A stretch of 5,031 nt of DNA from a bacterium (lineage in GTDB: Bacteria; ARS69), in contig JALGZO010000634.1 of assembly GCA_025774865.1 (NCBI GenBank), positions 1 through 5,031 of the forward strand, given 5' to 3'. This document shows, one piece after another, positions 1-5,031 of this stretch. A model generated the notes under the pieces. That model had not been told where the DNA came from. It saw only the letters and a program-made list of their open reading frames with translations, and did not search any database. The position numbers and the translations under genes were made by a program. How positions within the stretch are numbered: position 1 is the stretch's first letter; each line of letters starts with the position of its first letter.

Positions 1-465
1 GAGCGGGCCGCAGGAATTCTGGATTGCATCGCGCGCGACGGGGGCACGGATGCGGTGCTCCGGCTCATCGCCGCCGCGTCGTCGGGAGTGGCGGGGATCG
101 GCGCCACCTCGATCTGGGCGCTCCGCGCCGATGACGAGGCCTACGTCGAGGTTGCGAGAGCGAACGGAGGCGCGCCGGCCGACGAGCCGAGGGAGCCCCG
201 GTTGCCGGTGGAGGCGAGGTGCGCGCGGACGCTCCACGATTGGGCGTCGGGGCTGCCGCGCTGGAAGACGTGCTCGTGGATTCCGTCCGCCACGATCGAA
301 CGCCTTCGACCGGATCCCGGCGACAGAGTCCTGGTCATGCTCGAAGGTCGCGAGGGCCAGCTCCCTCTCGGCTTCGTGCTCGCGGAAGTGAACGCCCGCC
401 CGCCCGAGGGGCCACACGTCGAGGATCTCCAACGCTGGGCCGCTCTCGGGCGCCTCGCGCTCGAG
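1..465 (+). other. N-terminal GAF-like sensor region (5' truncated)
   Basis: Residues 1-155 of the kinase show a GAF-type pattern: an amphipathic helix (AAGILDCIARDGG), then a strand pair around SIWALRADDEAYVEVAR. A further strand pair surrounds RVLVMLEG and LGFVLAEVN, and a closing helix (LQRWAALGRLALEN) runs into the signalling coiled coil. No ligand-binding residue can be assigned. The upstream part of the protein is outside the window and may hold more sensor domains or membrane helices. The assignment rests on pattern and on position before a HisKA domain. A divergent PAS-like fold is the alternative. Confidence 0.55.
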
Positions 466-2382
466 AACCGTTCGGACGACAACCGGAGCCTGCGAGATCT
501 CGAGCGGCTTCGTGAGGAGCAAGAACGGCTCGCGGAGCTTCACCGAATGAAGTCACAGTTCATCGCGGCCGTGTCGCATGAGCTCCGGACGCCACTGACG
601 TCGATCACCGCATACGCGGAGACGCTCCGCTCGCGAAACATCACGATCGAAGATGAGCTCCGGGGCAGATTCCTCCGAGTCATTCACGAAGAGAGCCGGC
701 GCCTGACTCGAATCGTCGACGGGATTCTGGATCTCGCGACGATGGAAGCCGGCCGGGTCCGCCTGTCGTGCCGCACGATCGACCTGAGGGAAGTGATCGA
801 GGGTGCTCTCGACGTGATTCGCCCGATCGCGAAAGAGAAGAACGTCTCGGTGACGAGTCCACCGCTGGAATCCATTCAGGTGCACGCGGATCCCGATCTG
901 TTGAAACAGCTGACGGTCAACCTGCTCGACAACGCGGTGAGACTGAGCCCCAAGGGCGGTTCGGTGGGTCTGGAGCTGGAGGGCGAAGATACCACCGTAC
1001 GCTTCGCCGTCCGCGACGACGGCCCCGGCATACCCGCCGACAAACTCGACACGATCTTCGACCGTTTCTATCGGATGGACAGCCCGGGTGCCCGTCGCCC
1101 CGCCGGCTCCGGATTGGGGCTCGCCATCTGCAAGAGCATCGTGGCGTGGCACGACGGTCGCATCTGGGCCGAGAGCGAAGACGGGCGGGGCGCGCGCTTC
1201 GTGGTGTCTCTGCCGAAGATCCGGGCGACGAGCCGCTCCCGCGCGCAGAAACCGATCCTCAAGGAGCACGAGCCGCAGGGCCATCGGATTCCCGAGCTCC
1301 TGGTCGAGATGATCTCGGAAGTGATGTCCGCACGGACTGTCTCGCTCATGCTTCTGGATGAAACCGGAGGCGAGCTCTTCATCCAGGCCGCGATGGGTTT
1401 GCCGGACGAGGCGATCCGCGACGCGCGGGTCGCCGTCGGCGATCGGATCGCGGGGCGGGTGGCGAAATCGGGAGCGACGTTGTTCATCCCGGACCTCGAC
1501 GCCGACGATCGATTCGACCCTGGCCCTTCCGACCGCTACGACACTCGGTCACTGATCTCGGTGCCGGTGCGGCTGAACGAGGACACGATCGGGGTCATCA
1601 ACGTCACGAACAAGACATCGGCCCGTTCGTTCAATGAGCATGATCGGCGGTTGTTGGACATGGTGTCGCAACGAGTGGCGCTCGTTCTCGGGAAGCTCCG
1701 CGAGTCGGGAGGCTCTCAGAAGCAGCTGGATCAAATGGAAAGTGCGATCCGCGGCGTCATCGATGTGCGGCGCCACTACTACTCGAACCGCGAGGAGTAC
1801 TCGAGAATCATCCGCGACGTTTGTCGCGCACTCGAGATCGACGAAGAACATGCGGCCCACATTCACTACGCGTCGATCTTGCGCGACGTCGGCATGACGC
1901 TGCTGCCGGAGGGCGTCTACAAGAAGCCCACCGAGCTCTCGGACGAGGATCGCGAGAAGATCCGGCGGCATCCGGAGGAAGGGGCGAAAGTCCTTCGTCC
2001 GATCGAGTTTCTGACCGACGTATTCGACATCATTCTCTCTCATCACGAGGAACCGGACGGCACGGGATATCCGCGCGGCGTCAAGGGAAACGGAATCCCG
2101 ATCGGGGCCAGGATCCTCGCGGTCGTCGACGCGTATCACTCGATGCGGTCCGATCGACCCTATCGGGAACCGGTCAGTCCGCGCGAGGCGATCGACGAAA
2201 TACGGAGGAACGCCGGCGAGCAATTCGACGAGCGGGTGGTCGATGCGCTCGTCGAGGTGCTGGGCGAGAACGAATCGATGGAGCCGAAGAGAGGCACGGA
2301 AGACCCGGAGAGCGCGAACGGAGCCCGCGAGATCGATCGCTCCGAAGAGGAAGGCCACTTGAAGCACGAGGGGATGGTATGA
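1..2382 (+). CDS. Multi-domain sensor histidine kinase: GAF - HisKA - HATPase - GAF - HD-GYP (5' partial)
   Basis: The frame is open from base 1 to the TGA at 2380-2382, giving 793 residues. The GTG at 55 is not taken as the start, because domain-like sequence continues upstream of it. Residues are numbered from base 1. Residues 1-155 are GAF-like. Residues 156-186 form a charged coiled coil. The HisKA H-box is SHELRTP with phospho-accepting His193, and HELRT also fits the ExxT phosphatase motif. The HATPase domain has the N-box (Asn311), DGPGIP (340-345), an F-box (IFDRF, from 352) and GSGLGLAI (369-376). A second GAF spans about 430-566, and an HD-GYP domain about 580-755. The tail is charged. 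No membrane segment is visible, so the visible part looks cytoplasmic. The expected role is to sense a ligand or redox cue through GAF, autophosphorylate, and pass phosphate to the receiver encoded next, with which it overlaps by 4 bases. The HD-GYP domain lacks two metal ligands (Asn596, Arg628), so cyclic-di-GMP hydrolysis is doubtful. Kinase assignment is firm; signal and output are unknown. Confidence 0.93.
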   Translation, partial: ERAAGILDCIARDGGTDAVLRLIAAASSGVAGIGATSIWALRADDEAYVEVARANGGAPADEPREPRLPVEARCARTLHDWASGLPRWKTCSWIPSATIERLRPDPGDRVLVMLEGREGQLPLGFVLAEVNARPPEGPHVEDLQRWAALGRLALENRSDDNRSLRDLERLREEQERLAELHRMKSQFIAAVSHELRTPLTSITAYAETLRSRNITIEDELRGRFLRVIHEESRRLTRIVDGILDLATMEAGRVRLSCRTIDLREVIEGALDVIRPIAKEKNVSVTSPPLESIQVHADPDLLKQLTVNLLDNAVRLSPKGGSVGLELEGEDTTVRFAVRDDGPGIPADKLDTIFDRFYRMDSPGARRPAGSGLGLAICKSIVAWHDGRIWAESEDGRGARFVVSLPKIRATSRSRAQKPILKEHEPQGHRIPELLVEMISEVMSARTVSLMLLDETGGELFIQAAMGLPDEAIRDARVAVGDRIAGRVAKSGATLFIPDLDADDRFDPGPSDRYDTRSLISVPVRLNEDTIGVINVTNKTSARSFNEHDRRLLDMVSQRVALVLGKLRESGGSQKQLDQMESAIRGVIDVRRHYYSNREEYSRIIRDVCRALEIDEEHAAHIHYASILRDVGMTLLPEGVYKKPTELSDEDREKIRRHPEEGAKVLRPIEFLTDVFDIILSHHEEPDGTGYPRGVKGNGIPIGARILAVVDAYHSMRSDRPYREPVSPREAIDEIRRNAGEQFDERVVDALVEVLGENESMEPKRGTEDPESANGAREIDRSEEEGHLKHEGMV
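547..1221 (+). other. Histidine kinase core (HisKA + HATPase_c domains)
   Basis: Residues about 183-407 contain every box of a class I kinase: the H-box with His193 (codon 577-579), N-box NLLDNA with Asn311, G1 box DGPGIP, F-box IFDRFYRMD and G2 box GSGLGLAI. The spacing is that of PhoR-like kinases and no catalytic residue is missing. The Glu and Thr of HELRT are those associated with phosphatase activity toward the cognate receiver in HisKA kinases. Autokinase and phosphatase activities are therefore both expected. Confidence 0.95.
1288..1698 (+). other. Second GAF domain, between the kinase and HD-GYP domains
   Basis: Residues about 430-566 follow the GAF pattern closely: SLMLLDE, LFIQAAMGLP, a RIAGRVAKSG helix, TLFIPDLDADDRF, SLISVPV and TIGVINVTNK, with the last helix beginning NEHDRRLLDMV. 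The segment NK-x5-F-x3-D (Asn537, Lys538, Phe544, Asp548) resembles the NKxnFx3DE motif of cyclic-nucleotide-binding GAF domains, but the last acidic residue is Arg. Many bacterial GAF domains share this partial pattern, so it does not establish a ligand. The position suggests regulation of the following HD-GYP domain, or coupling between it and the kinase. Confidence 0.85.
1738..2265 (+). other. HD-GYP domain with degenerate HD metal site
   Basis: Residues about 580-755 match the HD-GYP cyclic-di-GMP phosphodiesterase fold. Visible elements are KKPTELSDEDREKIRRHPEEGAKVL (matching the usual KPG.L...E...HP..G..iL), HHEEPDGTGYPRGVKG (His681, His682, GYP 689-691), IPIGARILAVVDAYHSM (Asp710) and SDRPYRE, ending with GEQFDERVVDAL. 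The expected first-helix His is Asn596. The LHDIGK motif reads LRDVGM, so the HD histidine is Arg628 while Asp629 is kept. The retained ligands are Asp629, His657, His681, His682 and Asp710. Known family members need the full set for a di- or tri-metal centre, so this copy is probably inactive or altered, and may act as a binding or interaction module. Confidence 0.85.
2368..2373 (+). promoter_or_regulatory. Ribosome binding site of the receiver gene, inside the kinase 3' end
   Basis: GAGGGG lies 5 bases upstream of the ATG at 2379 and within the last codons of the kinase gene. It decides the receiver start: the nearby ATG at 2374 reads Met-Val-stop in the kinase frame and cannot start the receiver. 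Together with the ATGA overlap it indicates translational coupling. Confidence 0.7.
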
Positions 2383-2762
2383 GCAAGGGGAAGATCCTCG
2401 TCGTCGACGACGAGAACTACATTCTGCACATTCTGGACTTCAGTCTCGGGGCGGAAGGCTACGAGGTGATCACGGCGGAGGATGGTGAGGAAGCCGTTCG
2501 CAAGACGAGGGAAGAGCGACCCGATCTGGTCGTTCTCGACGTCATGATGCCGAAGATGGACGGTTTCGAGGCTTGCAAGACCATCAAGCAGGACGCCGAG
2601 CTCAGCGGCACTCCGGTGATTCTGCTGTCGGCGAAGGCCCGCGACATCGATCAGAAGCAGGGCTACGAGGCTGGAGCCGACGACTACATCACGAAGCCGT
2701 TCAGCCCCGGCCGGCTCGTAGACCGTGTCCACGGATTGCTGAAGACGAACGCCTCCGGATAG
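2379..2762 (+). CDS. Stand-alone CheY-like response regulator receiver
   Basis: This is a 127-residue single receiver domain with no output domain. Key residues are present: the acidic pair Asp10/Asp11 (VVDDE), phospho-acceptor Asp54 (VVLDVMMPKMDGFE), the switch Ser84 (LLSAK), aromatic Tyr103 (DDYITKP) and Lys107. The end of the protein follows directly after the last helix of the fold, so it is complete, not a truncated PhoB- or NtrC-type regulator. The ATG overlaps the upstream stop as ATGA and is preceded by GAGGGG, so it is co-translated with the kinase and is its likely partner. The sequence resembles receivers of the PhoB/PleD kind more than chemotaxis CheY, for example in the MPKMDGFE and GADDYITKPF blocks. 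It could act as an allosteric partner, pass phosphate to a phosphotransfer protein, or control the HD-GYP domain of the kinase protein. The downstream target is unknown. Confidence 0.96.
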   Translation: MSKGKILVVDDENYILHILDFSLGAEGYEVITAEDGEEAVRKTREERPDLVVLDVMMPKMDGFEACKTIKQDAELSGTPVILLSAKARDIDQKQGYEAGADDYITKPFSPGRLVDRVHGLLKTNASG

Positions 2763-2794
2763 TCTCGGTGCGTTTCGCTCGGTAAGGCCGCGGC

Positions 2795-2809
2795 CCGCGC
2801 CGGTCGCGG
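2795..2809 (+). other. Small GC-rich hairpin in the 104-base spacer; poor terminator candidate
   Basis: CCGCG-CCGGT-CGCGG gives a perfect 5-bp stem with a 5-base loop, directly after the palindrome GGCCGCGGCC at 2786-2795, with which it competes. The nearest T-run (TTTT at 2825-2828) is about 15 bases further on, so this is not a standard intrinsic terminator. It may weaken read-through from the kinase/receiver pair or be chance in GC-rich DNA. The rest of the spacer (2763-2866) shows no other clear element. Confidence 0.25.
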
Positions 2810-2866
2810 CGATCGTTGGTACCGTTTTCGTTTGCCCGCCTCATCCGGCGCACACAGAATCAACCC

Positions 2867-5031
2867 ATGCCACGAGCTGACGCGATCGGCCGGAGTGTCC
2901 TGCGCCGAGAGGGTGTCGGGAAGCTGACGGGCGACGCGGTATACGTCGACGACCTGCCGGCCGCCGGCGTGTGGTTCGGTGGGACCGTTCGATCGACCGA
3001 ACCTCACGCGCGGATCCTCGATATCAAGCGGGACCCCTCCTTTCCCTGGGGCGACGTCGCCGTGGTCACGGCGGCGGATATTCCGGGTGAGAACGTCGTC
3101 TCGTTGATCGAAGACGACCAGCCGGCACTCGCCGGAGCGACGATCCGACACGCGGAAGAAGCGGTCGCGCTCGTGGCGGGACCGGACCGTGAGCTCGTGG
3201 AGCGGGCGGTGCGGGCGATCGTGGTCGAGACGGAGGCGCGCCCCGCCATCCTCGACATCGACGACGCGCTCTCCTCCGAGATCGTCCTCCGCGAACCGGA
3301 CAACGTCTTCAAGCGGATCGACATCGGGAAGGGAGACGCCGCCGCGGCGCTCCAGGCGGCGGACATCGTCGTGGAGGGCGAGTACACGTTCGGGTCGCAA
3401 GAGCATGTCTACATCGAGCCGCAGGGGATGCAGGCGGAGTGGACCGATGACGGCGTCGTCATTCGTGGCTCGCTGCAGTGCCCCTATTACGTGGTGAAGG
3501 GAATCGCTCGCCTGCTGCAGGTCGAGCCCGGCGAGGTCCGCGTCGTGCAGCACGCGACGGGCGGCGGATTCGGCGGCAAGGAAGAGTATCCGTCGATGAT
3601 CGCGGCGCACGCGGCGCTGCTCGCGCGGAAGGTGGGGCGGCCGGTGCGGATCGTCTACGACCGGGTCGAGGACATGCGGGCCACGACAAAGCGCCATCCG
3701 GGGCGCGTACGTCATCGGACCGGATTGACGGAGGACGGACGGATCGTCGCGCAGGACGTGGACATCGTCTTCGACGGTGGCGCGTATTGCACGCTGAGCC
3801 CCGTGGTGCTGTCGCGCGGCGCGATCCACGCGGCCGGTCCGTACGACGTGGAGAACGTCCGGGTTCTGGCGCGGACGGTCGCGACGAACTTGCCGCCCTT
3901 CGGCGCGTTTCGTGGCTTCGGCGCGCCACAGACCGTGTTCGCCCTGGAGGCGCACCTGGACGAGTGCGCGAGCCGGGTCGGAATGGAACCGTTGGAGCTG
4001 CGGCGGAAGAACGCGCTTCGCAAGAACGGCGTGCTCGCAGTCGGCCAGAACATGGGGGACGACGTCTCGGTCGTCGAGGTGCTGGATCGTGCGGTCGAGG
4101 AGTCGCGGTATCGAGAGCGTCGCGCGGAATTCGAGATGTGGAACGCGGAGGCGGAGCGTGCGGCGCCCGACGCGCCGCCCACGTTCCGGCGGCGCGGCAT
4201 CGGGCTCGCGCTGTTCCACCACGGTGCGGGCTTCACTGGGAGCGGCGAGGTGGTTCTCGCCTCGGAGGCCGGGCTTCGGGGCAATCCCGACGGCACCGTG
4301 ACGGTGCTGTCGGCCCAGACCGAGATGGGCCAGGGCACGCGGACGATTCTCGCGCAGACGGCGGCGGAAGGTCTCGGCGTCGATCCGGAGATGGTCATGA
4401 CGGAGGACCCCGATACCGCCGTGATGCCGAACTCCGGTCCGACGGTCGCGTCGCGCACCAGCATGGTGATCGGCGGCCTCCTGATCCGAGCGGGAAGGAA
4501 GCTCCGCGAGAAGGTCGAGGCGGCCGCGGGCCGCGCGCTGGCCGACGAGGCCGGGTTTCGCGAAGAAGTCGCGAAACAGGCGGCCACGGGGACGTTGGAA
4601 GTGCGCGTGAAGTTCGAGCCGGTTCCCGGTGTCGAGTGGGACGACGAGCAATACCGTGGCGACGCTTACGCGACGTACGCATGGGCGTGCTACGTGACCG
4701 CGCTCGAAGTGGACACGCTCACCGGAGAGGTCGAGGTCATCGACGTGACGGCGGTCCAGGAGGTCGGTCGCGTGCTGAATCCGGTGCTCGCCGCCGGCCA
4801 GATCGAGGGCGGTGTCGCGCAGGGACTCGGCTGGGCCCTCCTCGAGGACGTGGTCTGGGAAGGCGGCCGCATGAAGAACCCCACGATGACCGACTACACC
4901 GTCCCGACGGCTATGGACACGCCGCCGATCCGGACCATCTTCCTCGAGCATCCCCACGCGCGGGCTCCGCACGGCGCGAAGGGGATCGGCGAGCTGCCGA
5001 TGGACGGACCCGCTCCCGCCGTCGTCAACGC
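2867..5031 (+). CDS. Xanthine dehydrogenase-family molybdopterin-binding subunit (3' partial)
   Basis: The frame is open to the window end, giving 721 residues; from the family's usual C-terminus I estimate a few tens are missing. This is the large Mo-cofactor subunit of a molybdenum hydroxylase, which inserts water-derived oxygen into purines or related N-heterocycles and passes electrons to FeS and FAD partners. The start at 2867 gives the family N-terminus (IGRSV.R.EG..KLTGDAVYVDD), although no Shine-Dalgarno is visible. An N-terminal hammerhead domain (about 17-125) precedes two Mo-cofactor domains. Motifs are Gln204 (SLQCP), GGGFGGKE (232-239), Arg317, AFRGFGAPQ (347-355), QTEMGQGT (484-491), PTVASR (525-530), GQIEGGVAQGLG (644-655) and GAKGIGE with catalytic Glu709. 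Glu239 and Arg317 match the substrate-orienting pair of xanthine dehydrogenase, and the CO-dehydrogenase active-site loop (AYRCSFR) is absent. Symbols vary between organisms (xdhA, xdhB, pucD), so none is given. Partner subunits are not in the window. Confidence 0.93.
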   Translation, partial: MPRADAIGRSVLRREGVGKLTGDAVYVDDLPAAGVWFGGTVRSTEPHARILDIKRDPSFPWGDVAVVTAADIPGENVVSLIEDDQPALAGATIRHAEEAVALVAGPDRELVERAVRAIVVETEARPAILDIDDALSSEIVLREPDNVFKRIDIGKGDAAAALQAADIVVEGEYTFGSQEHVYIEPQGMQAEWTDDGVVIRGSLQCPYYVVKGIARLLQVEPGEVRVVQHATGGGFGGKEEYPSMIAAHAALLARKVGRPVRIVYDRVEDMRATTKRHPGRVRHRTGLTEDGRIVAQDVDIVFDGGAYCTLSPVVLSRGAIHAAGPYDVENVRVLARTVATNLPPFGAFRGFGAPQTVFALEAHLDECASRVGMEPLELRRKNALRKNGVLAVGQNMGDDVSVVEVLDRAVEESRYRERRAEFEMWNAEAERAAPDAPPTFRRRGIGLALFHHGAGFTGSGEVVLASEAGLRGNPDGTVTVLSAQTEMGQGTRTILAQTAAEGLGVDPEMVMTEDPDTAVMPNSGPTVASRTSMVIGGLLIRAGRKLREKVEAAAGRALADEAGFREEVAKQAATGTLEVRVKFEPVPGVEWDDEQYRGDAYATYAWACYVTALEVDTLTGEVEVIDVTAVQEVGRVLNPVLAAGQIEGGVAQGLGWALLEDVVWEGGRMKNPTMTDYTVPTAMDTPPIRTIFLEHPHARAPHGAKGIGELPMDGPAPAVVN

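Noticed and set aside
55-57. GTG as the true start of the kinase gene
   Set aside because: The frame is open to base 1 and the preceding residues form the start of a GAF-like helix, so the gene most likely begins outside the window.
553-1284. Minus-strand open frame of 243 codons opposite the kinase core
   Set aside because: The + strand carries all kinase boxes here, and the antisense product resembles nothing I recognise.
1549-2367. Minus-strand open frame of 272 codons opposite the second GAF and HD-GYP region
   Set aside because: It is antisense to clearly conserved domains and has no recognisable motif. It is a composition effect.
1821-2378. In-frame extension upstream of the receiver ATG, which could give a longer protein
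   Set aside because: The extra residues are Arg/Gly-rich out-of-frame translation of the HD-GYP domain. The receiver fold begins exactly at the ATG at 2379, which has a good ribosome site.
2786-2828. Intrinsic terminator after the receiver gene
   Set aside because: The stem is only 5 bp and the T-run is about 15 bases away from it, so it does not meet the usual pattern. It is kept only as a low-confidence hairpin.
2684-4972. Very long open frame on the minus strand (762 codons) opposite the molybdenum enzyme gene
   Set aside because: Its translation is Arg/His/Asp-rich with no recognisable domain, while the + strand encodes a full set of hydroxylase motifs. Antisense frames stay open easily in high-GC genes.
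1-5031. Mobile element, CRISPR array, toxin-antitoxin or defence genes
   Set aside because: I saw no direct repeat array, transposase motif, inverted terminal repeat or small paired genes. The window is two signalling genes and one metabolic gene of similar base composition.

Overview
This is a GC-rich bacterial segment with strongly G/C-biased third codon positions. It is densely packed, with three protein genes, all on the + strand. I see no tRNA, rRNA, CRISPR, insertion sequence or phage signal. The codon use, the multi-domain signalling proteins and the purine-hydroxylase-type enzyme suit a free-living soil or aquatic bacterium of a deep-branching high-GC phylum. I cannot name the taxon from the sequence alone.

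Bases 1-2382 are the 3' part (793 residues) of a large multi-domain signalling protein whose beginning lies upstream of the window. In order it has a GAF-like sensor region, a coiled-coil signalling helix, a complete HisKA/HATPase histidine kinase core, a second GAF domain, and a C-terminal HD-GYP domain of the cyclic-di-GMP phosphodiesterase family. The HD-GYP part keeps its GYP signature but has lost two of the usual metal-binding histidines. Bases 2379-2762 encode a stand-alone CheY-like receiver whose ATG overlaps the kinase stop codon (ATGA). The two are almost certainly translationally coupled and form a kinase/receiver pair. The receiver has no output domain, so the response must pass through a protein-protein contact, a phosphorelay, or the kinase protein's own HD-GYP domain.

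After a 104-base spacer with no clear terminator, bases 2867-5031 (open at the window end) encode 721 residues of the molybdenum-cofactor subunit of a xanthine dehydrogenase-family hydroxylase. All the active-site residues I can place match true purine hydroxylases, with exact spacing in the central part of the active site. The partner FeS and FAD subunits are not in the window and could lie downstream. Nothing in the sequence links the signalling pair functionally to the enzyme beyond adjacency and shared strand.

The most unusual item is the signalling protein: a histidine kinase carrying a GAF plus a half-degenerate HD-GYP domain, with the receiver split off as a separate small gene. In well-known proteins the HD-GYP domain is usually attached to the receiver (REC-HD-GYP, as in RpfG).
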